Assembly: GCA_902514875.1 (NCBI GenBank)
Contig: CABXSY010000006.1
Coordinates: 1 to 61,566 of the forward strand
Source: an uncultured Alphaproteobacteria bacterium
GTDB lineage: Bacteria; Pseudomonadota; Alphaproteobacteria; HIMB59; GCA-002718135
DNA: 61,566 nucleotides
Direction of reading: 5' to 3'
The translations under genes were made by a program, and so were the position numbers. How positions within the stretch are numbered: position 1 is the first letter of the stretch; each line of letters opens with the position of its first letter. The notes below the pieces were generated by a model. It did no database searches, was not told where the DNA came from, and saw only the letters and a list, made by a program, of their open reading frames with translations. This document shows positions 16,277 to 25,460 of this stretch, piece by piece.

Positions 16277-17197
16277 ATGCATAACAGAAAAGTTTATATT
16301 TCTGGTGAAATTGTTCCTGAAATAGAGGCCAAAATATCTATTTTTGATAGTGCTGTTCTTTTAGGTGATACAGTTACTGAATCGACAAGAACTTTTAATC
16401 ACGTACCATTTAAATTAGACGATCATTTGGAGAGACTTTATAAGTCTTTTAAACTGACACGCATTGATCCTCAAATGACAATAGAGGAAATGAAAAAAGT
16501 AAGTCTCGATTTATTAGAGATTAACAAAGATGAATATAAAGCTAATGAGGATTGCTGGCTTGTACATAATATTTCTCGAGGACATTCAATAACTGGAGGA
16601 AACCCAGCTTTACAAGTCTCCAAACCAACTGTTATGATTTACACCCAGCCTATGAATCTAGTTTTATGGGCACCATTTTATACAAAAGGTTGTCATGCAG
16701 TAACTCCTCCAACAAGAATGGTGCCTTCACAATCATTAGATGCAAGAATTAAGAATAGAAGTCGACTATTTTATACATTAGCTGAAATTGAAGCTAAATT
16801 GGTTGATCCTGATGCTCAAAGTGTCATTCTTGATATTGATGGAAATGTTGCTGAGAATAAAGGTGGAAATATTTTTATCATCAAAGATGGAAAATTAATC
16901 ACACCAACCACTGCAAATTGCTTAGAGGGACTTACAAGAAATTCAACTATGGAAATAGCTCGCTCCTTAGATATAGAAGTAATTGAAGCTGTAATCCAAC
17001 CTTATGATTTAGCTACTGCAGATGAAATGTTTATGACTAGTACGCCATATTCAATTATGCCTGCAACAAAATTTAATGGAATGCCTATTGCTGATGGGAA
17101 AGTAGGACCTGTAACTAAAAGGTTAATTAATGGATGGAGTGATAGAGTAGGCGTAGACATAATTAAGCAAGCAGAAGATCAATTACATAAGCATTAA
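16277..17197 (+). CDS. Class IV aminotransferase (branched-chain / D-amino-acid aminotransferase-like)
   Basis: A 306-residue fold-type IV PLP enzyme. Lys159 in ARIKNRSRLFY matches the PLP lysine, and VAENKGGNIFI (residues 191-201) matches the family EGxxxNIF motif near the cofactor. It starts with the usual YISGEIVPEIEAKISIFDSAVLLGD. These enzymes move an amino group between amino acids and 2-oxo acids. The AENKGG variation and the context argue against a plain IlvE. It could act on a 3-carbon product of the aldolase encoded next. It is 2 bp from both neighbours, as expected in an operon. Confidence 0.85.
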   Translation: MHNRKVYISGEIVPEIEAKISIFDSAVLLGDTVTESTRTFNHVPFKLDDHLERLYKSFKLTRIDPQMTIEEMKKVSLDLLEINKDEYKANEDCWLVHNISRGHSITGGNPALQVSKPTVMIYTQPMNLVLWAPFYTKGCHAVTPPTRMVPSQSLDARIKNRSRLFYTLAEIEAKLVDPDAQSVILDIDGNVAENKGGNIFIIKDGKLITPTTANCLEGLTRNSTMEIARSLDIEVIEAVIQPYDLATADEMFMTSTPYSIMPATKFNGMPIADGKVGPVTKRLINGWSDRVGVDIIKQAEDQLHKH

Positions 17198-17198
17198 A

Positions 17199-18116
17199 AT
17201 GAAACAACTAGAGAAGCCAAAAGGAATTTGGGGAACAATTCTTTTACCTATAAATAATAATCAAATTGATTGGCCTGCATTTGAAGAACAAATTCATATT
17301 TTATGTGATTCTAATGTTTATGGAATCTATACGAATGGAACTGCTGCCGAATGTCATAATCAAACAGAAACTGAGTTTGATAAGCTATCCGAAATAGTTT
17401 CATCTATTGCTTTAAAGAAGAAAAAAAAATTTCAACTTGGATTAAGTCATACTAATCCGAGAATATGTCGTGAAAGAGCAAAGCGTATGGTCAGTCTTAA
17501 ACCAAATGGATTTCAAATAACTCTTCCTGACTGGTGGCCTCCGACATTTAATGAGTCAAAGAATTTTATATTAGGAATGCAAGAAGTGGTCGAAGATGTA
17601 TATATGATTTTATATAATCCACCTCATGCAAAAGTCCTTCTTTCTCTTGAAGAGATTAGTTTATTAAAAAAATCAGTTCCAAATCTTGTAGGAATTAAAT
17701 GTGTAGGCGGTGATGAGCAATGGTATTCAAAAAGAAGAGAATTATTAGATGACTTTTCTGTTTTTGTACCTGGACATACCGTTGTATATGGAAAACCCTT
17801 GGGAGCAAATGGATCCTATTCTAATGTTGCATGTTTAAGCCCAAATGGTGCTGTTAAAATTTGGGATTTGATTGAAAAAGACTATGAAAAAGCAAAAGCA
17901 TTAGAAGCAAAAGTACTAAACTTTATGAAACAATATATTTTACCCTTTGCTAGCAAGCTTTCGAATACTGGTTTAGATAAGTTACTTGCATCTGTTGGTG
18001 ACTGGGGTCCAGTATCGGAAAAAGTTCTTTGGCCATATGACGGGGCAACTGCAGAAGATGTAGAAAAAATAAAAGAACAAGCAAATATTGAGTTAGAAGA
18101 AATACTTAATGTCTAA
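17199..18116 (+). CDS. DapA/NAL-family aldolase (dihydrodipicolinate synthase-like)
   Basis: A 305-residue TIM barrel with Schiff-base Lys167 in VGIKCVGG and Tyr139 in ILYNPPH. The pyruvate-binding GSTGE motif is NGTAAE here, so the substrate differs from lysine synthesis and from the NanA-like protein at 22511. Members split or form 2-oxo acids with pyruvate. It overlaps the M81 gene by 8 bp and follows the aminotransferase by 1 bp. A role in cleaving a 2-keto-3-deoxy sugar acid or a hydroxy-oxo acid formed in this operon is plausible. Confidence 0.82.
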   Translation: MKQLEKPKGIWGTILLPINNNQIDWPAFEEQIHILCDSNVYGIYTNGTAAECHNQTETEFDKLSEIVSSIALKKKKKFQLGLSHTNPRICRERAKRMVSLKPNGFQITLPDWWPPTFNESKNFILGMQEVVEDVYMILYNPPHAKVLLSLEEISLLKKSVPNLVGIKCVGGDEQWYSKRRELLDDFSVFVPGHTVVYGKPLGANGSYSNVACLSPNGAVKIWDLIEKDYEKAKALEAKVLNFMKQYILPFASKLSNTGLDKLLASVGDWGPVSEKVLWPYDGATAEDVEKIKEQANIELEEILNV

Positions 18117-19596
18117 AAATATTTTTCTTTCAGGCATATATCATGAAACACATACATTTTTAGGTGAGCCAACTACCTTAAAAGATTTTATTATTTATAA
18201 TGATCAAGAAATAATTAATGAAAACACTGGCAATGGATCTCCAACAGATGGTTTCATAGAATATGCTTCTCAGCAAAAATGGAATATTATTCCAGGCATT
18301 CAAATGTCAGCCAGGCCATCTGGTACAGTAGACGAAGAAACTGAAAATTATTTTAAAACAAATTTCTTTGAAAAGTTAAAATCTTCTAGCAATAACATAG
18401 ATGCAATTTTTTTAGTTCTACATGGAGCTATGGTTAGTAAAAATCACGATGATTTTGAGGGTGATTTTCTTAGGGATATTCAAATTTTTTTATCTAAAGA
18501 AAATATTTCTATTCCAGTTGTGGCAGTTTTAGATTTACATGCAAATGTTTCAGAAAGCATGATTAAGAATAGTACTTGTGTCTATGCGTATAGAAAAAAC
18601 CCACACAGTGATTCAAGAGAAACGGCAGTAAAAGCTGCATCAATTTTAAATGATCTTTTTTTAGATACAAAGGTAGAACAAATACATTTAGGAACAAATT
18701 ATATTCTTCCCCCAACTGGTGTTGGAACAGCAAATGATCCTATGAAAATAATTTTAGAAGAAGCTTTAAGGATAGAGAAAAACGACCCTGAGATTATTTG
18801 TATCAATGTTATGGCAGGATATTCATATGCAGATATTCCGGAATGTGGTTTTAGTATAAATTGTTGTACAAGAGGAAATACTAGTCAGGCAAAAAAATAC
18901 CTCGATAACTTAGTAACTATACTCGAAGCAAAGATTAAAAATGGTTATCCAAAAGAAAATTCATTAGATGAAGCTCTAAAAGAAATTGATAAAATTGCTG
19001 ATATTAAAAAGCCAATATTATTAATTGAACCAGCTGATAATATTGGAGGTGGAACACCAGGTGATGCAACTGATTTATTAGATCGCTTATTACAAACTAA
19101 TCATACTGGCATTGTTGCAATTATAAATGATCCTGAAGCAGCAGATGCTTGTCACAAAGCTCAGATAAATGATGAAATACAATTAAATATTGGTGCAAAA
19201 TTTGATCTATTTCATGGTAAGCCTATCTTAATAAAAGCAAAATTAGACAAAATTTCTGATGGAGCCTTTGAGCTTGAAAATAAAAAATCTCACTTAGCTT
19301 CAATGATGGGAACAAAAATTAATATGGGTCCGTCAGCTGTATTAAAAAATGATCAATTAACCTTATTGTTAACATCAATTAAAACACCACCAATGGATTT
19401 AGGTCAACTAACTTCCCAGGGTATTAATCCTAGAGATGCAAAATTAATAATAATCAAAGCTGCTGTATCTCACAAGGATGCTTACGACCCAATTGCATCT
19501 CAGAGTTTTTATATTGATAGCCAAGGTCTTTGTACAAGTAATTTAAAAAGATTGCCTTTTAAAAAAATTGGAAATAAAATTATATCTTTAGATTAG
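18109..19596 (+). CDS. M81 family metallopeptidase (MlrC-like)
   Basis: A 495-residue protein of usual MlrC length. It shows the N-terminal YHETHTF, VLHGAMV, LDLHANVS and NPHSDSRETA segments that hold the predicted zinc ligands, and the C-terminal domain with GGGTPGDATDLLD. MlrC cleaves microcystin-derived peptides, but most homologs sit in transport and amino-acid operons with unknown amidohydrolase substrates. It overlaps the aldolase gene by 8 bp and is last in block C. It converges with the class III aminotransferase gene with a 4-bp overlap. Confidence 0.85.
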   Translation: MSKNIFLSGIYHETHTFLGEPTTLKDFIIYNDQEIINENTGNGSPTDGFIEYASQQKWNIIPGIQMSARPSGTVDEETENYFKTNFFEKLKSSSNNIDAIFLVLHGAMVSKNHDDFEGDFLRDIQIFLSKENISIPVVAVLDLHANVSESMIKNSTCVYAYRKNPHSDSRETAVKAASILNDLFLDTKVEQIHLGTNYILPPTGVGTANDPMKIILEEALRIEKNDPEIICINVMAGYSYADIPECGFSINCCTRGNTSQAKKYLDNLVTILEAKIKNGYPKENSLDEALKEIDKIADIKKPILLIEPADNIGGGTPGDATDLLDRLLQTNHTGIVAIINDPEAADACHKAQINDEIQLNIGAKFDLFHGKPILIKAKLDKISDGAFELENKKSHLASMMGTKINMGPSAVLKNDQLTLLLTSIKTPPMDLGQLTSQGINPRDAKLIIIKAAVSHKDAYDPIASQSFYIDSQGLCTSNLKRLPFKKIGNKIISLD

Positions 19597-20912
19597 TTTA
19601 ATCGTTTAAAACCATTATGTGCAATAGGGCCTTCTAATAAATCCATAATATTTCTTCCATCCTCGCACTCTTTTATCGTTTGAAAAATAGGACGAATATT
19701 TTCAATGTAACCATCAATGATGTCTTTTGTGTGTGCAGTACAAACATAGACTGCAGTTGCAGCAAGATAACCTTTTTTAAGCATTTCTTGAGTAATAAAT
19801 GTTTTATAGGCCAATGCATTTTCACTTTTAAATGAAAATGTTGTCAGTGCCGCTAATCCACTAATAGTAATTGGAAGATCAAATTCTTTAGACAACTTCA
19901 TCCACTCACTATTTACGTATTCACCAATTTTTGTAATTTTTTCCCATGATTTTTCTTTATCCATAACTTTTAGTGTGGCAAGACCAGCACTAGATCCAAT
20001 TCGTTCAGTCCAAAAGGTGCTACTTATAAAAGATTTTTCTGCTGCTTGCATAACCTCTCTTTTACCAAGGACTGCAGTTACAGCATATCCATTTCCAAGA
20101 GCTTTTCCAAACATTGCGACGTCAGGCTCAACATCATAAAGCATATGTAAACCACCATAATTTTTTCTAAATCCTGATGTACATTCATCAAAAACTAAAA
20201 CAATATTATTATCATTTGCTAATTTTCTTACTCGTTGCAAAAAATTATTTTCTGGTTCTTTGTTTCGGTAAACTTCCATTTTGATAACACCAATATTTTT
20301 AGTTTTGACTAAGTTTTCTAGTTTATCAAAATTATTATACTCAAACGGATATACACTTCCTTTGAGATTTTGTGGTACACCATGAGGATCTAAACCTGGT
20401 AGCAGGTGACCATCTAACCCTTTTGAGTCAGATAAATTTGAAGCTAAATACCAATCATGCCAGCCATGATATCCGCAAAATGCTACATTATCTCTTCCAG
20501 ATGCAGCTCTTGAAAGACGAATAGCGACTGAATTAGCTTCACCTCCTGATCTTGCAAATCTAGCCATATCAGCCCATGGATGTAGCTCAACTAATCTTTC
20601 CGTGAGTTCAACTTCTTCTGGAGCATTAAGAGAGGACATATTACCATTTCCGACTGTTTCTTTGACAGCTTCATCGACTTCTGGATGACTATAGCCAAGT
20701 GAATTAGTTCCTGGCATCATTAAAGTATCTATATATTTATTTCCATCGAGATCCCATACTTCACAACCTCTTGTTTTAGTAAAATAAGCAGGCCAATGTT
20801 CAGGTAAAAACATTTCAGGTCTTTTTGATAAAAGCATATTACCACCAGCAACAATTTGCTTTGCTTTTGAATATAATTTTTGTCCTTTTCCCATTCTAAT
20901 TAACCTATGCAA
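19593..20912 (-). CDS. Class III aminotransferase (glutamate-1-semialdehyde aminomutase-like)
   Basis: A 439-residue fold-type I PLP enzyme. It has the phosphate-binding SGGEANSVA (122-130), the Asp242 of FDECTSGFR and the PLP Lys270 in MFGKALGNG. The N-terminal VWDLDGNKYIDTLMMPGTNSLGYSHP is typical of GSA-like aminotransferases. It is not the heme enzyme HemL in context: it is the last gene of the Dpp-nanAEK block. It may aminate or deaminate a keto or amino sugar derivative. A second possible start is ATG 20894 (MGKGQ). It ends 4 bp inside the convergent M81 gene. Confidence 0.85.
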   Translation of the reverse strand: MHRLIRMGKGQKLYSKAKQIVAGGNMLLSKRPEMFLPEHWPAYFTKTRGCEVWDLDGNKYIDTLMMPGTNSLGYSHPEVDEAVKETVGNGNMSSLNAPEEVELTERLVELHPWADMARFARSGGEANSVAIRLSRAASGRDNVAFCGYHGWHDWYLASNLSDSKGLDGHLLPGLDPHGVPQNLKGSVYPFEYNNFDKLENLVKTKNIGVIKMEVYRNKEPENNFLQRVRKLANDNNIVLVFDECTSGFRKNYGGLHMLYDVEPDVAMFGKALGNGYAVTAVLGKREVMQAAEKSFISSTFWTERIGSSAGLATLKVMDKEKSWEKITKIGEYVNSEWMKLSKEFDLPITISGLAALTTFSFKSENALAYKTFITQEMLKKGYLAATAVYVCTAHTKDIIDGYIENIRPIFQTIKECEDGRNIMDLLEGPIAHNGFKRLN

Positions 20913-20944
20913 TTTTCATTAAAAGCACAATCAGTTTCTTGTGT

Positions 20945-21826
20945 TTATAGCAAAACACCCATTTTTGCTGCTTTTACTCCAAGAGATGACTTTACTACTT
21001 TTACGTGAAACAATTTAGGTTCTTTTTTCAAATTTTTTTTTACGAGCTCTACATAACCTTGTGCCATTCCAATACTCCCACCAAGTATAATTATATCTAT
21101 ATCAAATATAGCTTTCAAATTTGCACACAGTTCTGAGACAGATTTGGCAGATAGATCGATTATTTCTTTTGCCCATTTTTTATTTTGTAGACTAAGCTTA
21201 AAAATTTCTTTAGCACTAATATTTTTATGACCTTTTTGTCTAGCAATTTTACTCATTGCTTTACCAGAAGCGATACTTTCAAAAGTTCCAATTCTACCAC
21301 TCCCACATTTTGTTTTTGCTAACGTTGAAGTTGTAAATCCTAAATGTCCTGCTAATCCATTTTCTGAGAGAAGAGGTATATTATTTAAAATTACACCAAC
21401 TCCTATACCACTTGAAATTGTAATATATCCCAAACGTTTGTATTTATAACCTTTTCCATAATTTGCTTCTCCTAAAGCTGCAGCAGTTGCATCATTTATT
21501 ATTGTAGCAGCTGTATTAAATTTTTTTTCTATAAGCTTTTTAAGAGGTATTTTGAAAGTTCCTAAATTTTCTTTATTTACTGGGTACCAATTTCCGTATT
21601 GGTCAACCCTACCTGTAATAGCAATACCTATTATTTTAGATTTAGATATGTTTAAGTTTTTAATATTTTTTTCAATTTGTTGAATGTAATTATTTGCTAT
21701 TTTATTTATTGAAGTTGGCTCAGTAATAGTTTTTTTAAACTTTCCTTTAATTATTTGAGATACTGATATCTTAGTTGCTCCAAAATCAATTGCGATACCT
21801 GATTTGTTAAATATTTTTTTATTCAT
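20945..21826 (-). CDS. nanK: ROK family kinase, probable N-acetylmannosamine kinase
   Basis: A 293-residue sugar kinase with the phosphate loop DFGATKIS (14-21), the catalytic Asp of NDATAAALGEA, the ISSGIGVG motif and GHLGF with the substrate-binding His. The zinc motif CxCGxxGC of ROK proteins reads KCGSGRIGTFE: only the first Cys is left. The Glu and ASG that follow (FESIASG) are normal. NanK phosphorylates ManNAc to ManNAc-6-P. It starts 1 bp after nanE and lies between nanE and an aminotransferase, which supports the assignment; a glucokinase role is less likely. Confidence 0.8.
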   Translation of the reverse strand: MNKKIFNKSGIAIDFGATKISVSQIIKGKFKKTITEPTSINKIANNYIQQIEKNIKNLNISKSKIIGIAITGRVDQYGNWYPVNKENLGTFKIPLKKLIEKKFNTAATIINDATAAALGEANYGKGYKYKRLGYITISSGIGVGVILNNIPLLSENGLAGHLGFTTSTLAKTKCGSGRIGTFESIASGKAMSKIARQKGHKNISAKEIFKLSLQNKKWAKEIIDLSAKSVSELCANLKAIFDIDIIILGGSIGMAQGYVELVKKNLKKEPKLFHVKVVKSSLGVKAAKMGVLL

Positions 21827-21827
21827 T

Positions 21828-22502
21828 TTAATTTTTAATTTTTTTCACAAACCAACTCGTAATATTATCAATACGCGTAATAGCACTTCCAATTGTAACT
21901 GCATCTGCTCCTGCTTGTATAGCTTTCTTTGCAAGCTCTGGAGAGTTGTAACGCCCTTCAGCCATTACAAAGCAATTAAGTTTTTTAAATTCTTTAACTA
22001 ATTTTATATTTGGTTTATCCGTATCTTTCACTTTTTTACCAACATAGCCGGCAAGTGTTGTTCCAATGATATCCGCACCCTCTAAAACAGCATTTTTAGC
22101 ATCATCTAGATTTGAACAGTCTGCCATAGCTAAACGATTTGCTTTTTTAATTTTTAAAATAATTTCTTTTGTTGGAAAAGGTCTTTTCCTCTTTGTGGCA
22201 TCATAAGCTATTATATCTGCACCACTATTAATAATTTTATCAACATCCTTTAAGAGAGGCGTAATTCTAACTTTATAGTTATCTAAGTCATTTTTTATTA
22301 TGCCAATGATTGGTAAAGAAATATTTTTTTTGACTGCTCGTATATTTTTTTCTCCTTCAATTCGTACACCACCACAACCTCCTATAATTGCAGCTTTTGC
22401 CATTGAAACAACAATAGAAGTCTTGTCTTGAGGCCCACCCTCATTAGGTTGACATGATACAATAATTTTATTTTTTAATTTTTTTAAAATATTTTTTTTC
22501 AC
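21828..22502 (-). CDS. nanE: N-acetylmannosamine-6-phosphate 2-epimerase
   Basis: A 224-residue TIM barrel with typical NanE segments: IVSCQPNEGGP near the N-terminus, GGVRIEGEKNIRAV, IGIIKND, the GADIIAYDATKRKRP block with the catalytic-type Lys, MADCSNLDDA and FVMAEGRYNSPE. NanE converts ManNAc-6-P into GlcNAc-6-P, which the NagA-like enzyme at 1845 could deacetylate. It is 8 bp from the lyase gene and 1 bp from the kinase gene. This is the most specific sialic-acid marker in the window. Confidence 0.92.
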   Translation of the reverse strand: MKKNILKKLKNKIIVSCQPNEGGPQDKTSIVVSMAKAAIIGGCGGVRIEGEKNIRAVKKNISLPIIGIIKNDLDNYKVRITPLLKDVDKIINSGADIIAYDATKRKRPFPTKEIILKIKKANRLAMADCSNLDDAKNAVLEGADIIGTTLAGYVGKKVKDTDKPNIKLVKEFKKLNCFVMAEGRYNSPELAKKAIQAGADAVTIGSAITRIDNITSWFVKKIKN

Positions 22503-22510
22503 AAAGTTAA

Positions 22511-23440
22511 TTATATTGCTTTTAAAAATTTTATTTCTGAAAGATCATTTTCCGACATTAATTTTTTTAAATCATCTTTTATTCCCTTTTCTATCTCTGT
22601 ATTGACAATACTTGAAAAAGGTTTCCTTACATACCCTGAATCAATTCCCATCCAACTTAATCCCATTTTAATAAATGGATAACCTGATTTTTTTAAAGCA
22701 TATAAAATGATCATATTGACTTTATCTTGTAATTTTTTTGCCTCAACAACATTACCATTTTTCATATTTTCAAAAATTCCTACAAACATTTCTGGCATTA
22801 AATTATAAAATGATCCAATCATACCATCAGCACCTGATATCAGACCAGACACAGCCATTTCATCCATGCCAGAATAAATTTTAAAATATGCTCCTATTTC
22901 TTTTTTTATTTTCTCAAAATTAAAATGAGTTGCTGCCGTATATTTAACTCCTTTAATATTATCTATAGCGGCCAGTCTTTTTAACATATCAATGTCCATC
23001 AAATTTGCGTGACTAATGTTATATATAATAATTGGCAAATGTGAGGATTGAGCTATGTCACTATAATAGTTATAAATCTCTTCATTAGAAAAATTGTAAT
23101 AGAAAGGTGGCAATGCTGATAATGCATCGACTCCAGCATGAGTGGCATATTTTGCTAGATCAGTTGTAATTTTAGTTCCTATAGATCCAACATGTGCAAT
23201 AACAGGAACTCTTCCATTTACTTCCTCAACAATAATATCGAGCACTTCTTTTTTTTCTTCTGGTGACATTAAAAAAGTTTCACCTGTACTACCAGTTACG
23301 TACAAGCCATTTACATTTTCATCAATCAAATGATTTATTATTTTTCTTAAACCTTCCTTGTTAATAGTTTCATCTTTATTAATGGATGTGATCATAGCAG
23401 GCATAACACCATTCAGATCTTTTGGATCGTATTTAGTCAT
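22511..23440 (-). CDS. nanA: N-acetylneuraminate lyase-like aldolase
   Basis: A 309-residue DapA-superfamily enzyme closer to NanA than to DapA. It has YVTGSTGETFLMSPEEKK (48-64), ALPPFYYNFS (109-118), Tyr140 in IIYNIS, Schiff-base Lys166 in GVKYTA, and GADGMIGSFYN. NanA splits N-acetylneuraminate into ManNAc and pyruvate. The start overlaps the last base of the upstream ATPase gene, and nanE and nanK follow directly. Related nonulosonic acids are possible substrates. Confidence 0.88.
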   Translation of the reverse strand: MTKYDPKDLNGVMPAMITSINKDETINKEGLRKIINHLIDENVNGLYVTGSTGETFLMSPEEKKEVLDIIVEEVNGRVPVIAHVGSIGTKITTDLAKYATHAGVDALSALPPFYYNFSNEEIYNYYSDIAQSSHLPIIIYNISHANLMDIDMLKRLAAIDNIKGVKYTAATHFNFEKIKKEIGAYFKIYSGMDEMAVSGLISGADGMIGSFYNLMPEMFVGIFENMKNGNVVEAKKLQDKVNMIILYALKKSGYPFIKMGLSWMGIDSGYVRKPFSSIVNTEIEKGIKDDLKKLMSENDLSEIKFLKAI

Positions 23441-24462
23441 TACTTACTTATTTCAGGTAAATCGATCAAATGGCAGGATGCATAATGTTCATTACCATTT
23501 GTAGAATATTTTTTTAATGTTGGAACTTCAGTTTTACAAATATCTTTTGCTTTAGGACAACGAGGATGAAAAGGACAACCCTTAGGTGGATTTACTGGAC
23601 TTGGTACATCTCCTTCTAAAACAATTCTCTTAGTTTTCTTATCAAGATCGGCAACTGGTATTGCTGATATTAAAGCTTCAGAGTAGGGGTGAAGAGTATT
23701 TTTATAAAGATCTTCAGAATCACAAAGTTCTACAATTCTTCCTAAATACATAACAGCAATTCTATCACATAAATATTCAGTCACACTTAGATCATGCGTA
23801 ATAAATAGATAAGTTAAATTATTATCTTTTTTTAGCTGCATTAATAATTGTAAAACTTGAGCCTGAATTGAAACATCTAATGCACTGACGGCCTCATCAC
23901 ATACAATCAATTCAGGATCTAAACATAAAGCTCTTACAATTCCAATTCGTTGTCTTTGACCTCCCGAAAACTCATGAGGATATCGATCCATATATTCTCT
24001 ACGCATATTTACTGCTTCTAATAGGTCACCTATTATTTTTCTTCTTTCTTCTTTTGAATTAACTCCAAATTTTTTTAAAGGATCTTGAAGAGATCCAAAA
24101 ATAGTAAAAGAAGGATTAAGAGAGGAATGTGGATCTTGAAAAACAATCTGAAGTTTTTTTCGAAAAGGATCCATATCTTTTTTTTCTAAAGATGTTAGTT
24201 CTGTTTCATCATTTTCTTTTGAAACATATGTTACTTTACCATTTGTTGGCTCAACCAATCTTAAGATTGCTTTACCAAGCGTAGTTTTACCACAACCACT
24301 TTCTCCGGCCAGACCTAACACTTCACCGCGATAAATATCTAAATCAACTCCGTCGACCGCCATTACATGTCCAACAGTTCGATTAAAGACGCCTGCTTTT
24401 ACGGGAAAGTAGACTTTAAAGTCGCGTAATTTAAGAATCTCTTTTTTCATTATACTTTTCAA
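23440..24462 (-). CDS. ABC transporter ATP-binding protein, DppF/OppF type
   Basis: A 340-residue ATPase with Walker A GESGCGKTTLGKA, the signature HEFSGGQRQRIG, Walker B ELIVCDEAVSALD and the switch His in FITHDLSV. The C-terminal CPFHPRCPKAKDIC is the Cys-rich tail of oligopeptide-type ATPases. It overlaps the DppD-like gene by 32 bp and the NanA-like gene by 1 bp. Dpp-type transporters include sialic-acid importers (SatABCD of Haemophilus ducreyi), which matches the following nan genes. Confidence 0.92.
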   Translation of the reverse strand: MKSIMKKEILKLRDFKVYFPVKAGVFNRTVGHVMAVDGVDLDIYRGEVLGLAGESGCGKTTLGKAILRLVEPTNGKVTYVSKENDETELTSLEKKDMDPFRKKLQIVFQDPHSSLNPSFTIFGSLQDPLKKFGVNSKEERRKIIGDLLEAVNMRREYMDRYPHEFSGGQRQRIGIVRALCLDPELIVCDEAVSALDVSIQAQVLQLLMQLKKDNNLTYLFITHDLSVTEYLCDRIAVMYLGRIVELCDSEDLYKNTLHPYSEALISAIPVADLDKKTKRIVLEGDVPSPVNPPKGCPFHPRCPKAKDICKTEVPTLKKYSTNGNEHYASCHLIDLPEISK

Positions 24463-25459
24463 AAAATTGTTCGTACTTATGACATCTTATTTCATGAGTT
24501 TTATTTATTTGTATAATTTCAGGCATCACATCACAACTTTCTGTTTGCCAATTACAACGTGGTGCAAACTGGCATCCAATAGGCCTATTATATGGATCAG
24601 GTGTTGATCCTTTTATAGGATTTATATCTTGATTCTTTCCTCTACCAAGAACTGGAACAGATTCTAATAATGCTTTTGTGTAGGGGTGTGTAGGTCGTCT
24701 TAAAACATCATCAGCAGTACCTGCTTCGACAATATTTCCCATATACATAACGGCAACATTGTCCGCTAATTCAGCAACAACACCCATATCATGGGTAATG
24801 AGAATGATGGCCGTATCATTTTCCTCTTTAAGTTTTTCCATCAATTCAAATATTTGAGCTTGAATTGTAACATCTAGAGCTGTTGTAGGTTCATCGGCAA
24901 TTAATATTTTTGGATTACATGCCATCGCCATTGCAATCATAGCTCTTTGTCTCATCCCACCAGAATAACTATGCGGATATTCATCTACTCTTTTTTCAGG
25001 CAACGGAATCCCCATATCATTCAAAAGAGAAATACTTTTTTCTCTTATTTCTTTTCGATTAAGGCTAGTGTGATATTTTAAATTTTCACTTATTTGAAAA
25101 CCAACTGTATAAACTGGATTTAACGCAGTCATTGGATCTTGAAAAATCATTGCGATATCAGAACCTCTGATATTTCTCATTTCTTTTCCATTCTTTTCTA
25201 ACTTTTCAATATTGACGGTTTTATCATCCTTACGAAAAATAATTTCACCTTCTTCAATTCTTGATAAAGTTGGAAGAAGTTGCATAATAGTTGCTGCAGT
25301 CACACTTTTTCCGCATCCACTTTCTCCAACAATACAAAGTGTTTTACCTTTTTCAACATCAAAGGAAACACCGTTCACTGCTTTATTACATCTATTATTA
25401 GTGTAGAAGAATGTTTTGAGATTTTTAACTGATAAAGCTATATTATTTTTATCTGTCAT
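24431..25459 (-). CDS. ABC transporter ATP-binding protein, DppD/OppD type
   Basis: A 342-residue ATPase with Walker A GESGCGKSVTA, signature HSYSGGMRQRAM, Walker B KILIADEPTTALD and ILITHDMGV. The oligopeptide-ATPase tail (IGCQFAPRCNWQTESC) has the Cys pattern of this family. It pairs with the DppF-like protein for ATP hydrolysis at the inner face of the membrane. One base separates it from the permease gene. Confidence 0.92.
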   Translation of the reverse strand: MTDKNNIALSVKNLKTFFYTNNRCNKAVNGVSFDVEKGKTLCIVGESGCGKSVTAATIMQLLPTLSRIEEGEIIFRKDDKTVNIEKLEKNGKEMRNIRGSDIAMIFQDPMTALNPVYTVGFQISENLKYHTSLNRKEIREKSISLLNDMGIPLPEKRVDEYPHSYSGGMRQRAMIAMAMACNPKILIADEPTTALDVTIQAQIFELMEKLKEENDTAIILITHDMGVVAELADNVAVMYMGNIVEAGTADDVLRRPTHPYTKALLESVPVLGRGKNQDINPIKGSTPDPYNRPIGCQFAPRCNWQTESCDVMPEIIQINKTHEIRCHKYEQFFEKYNEKRDS

Positions 25460-25460
25460 A

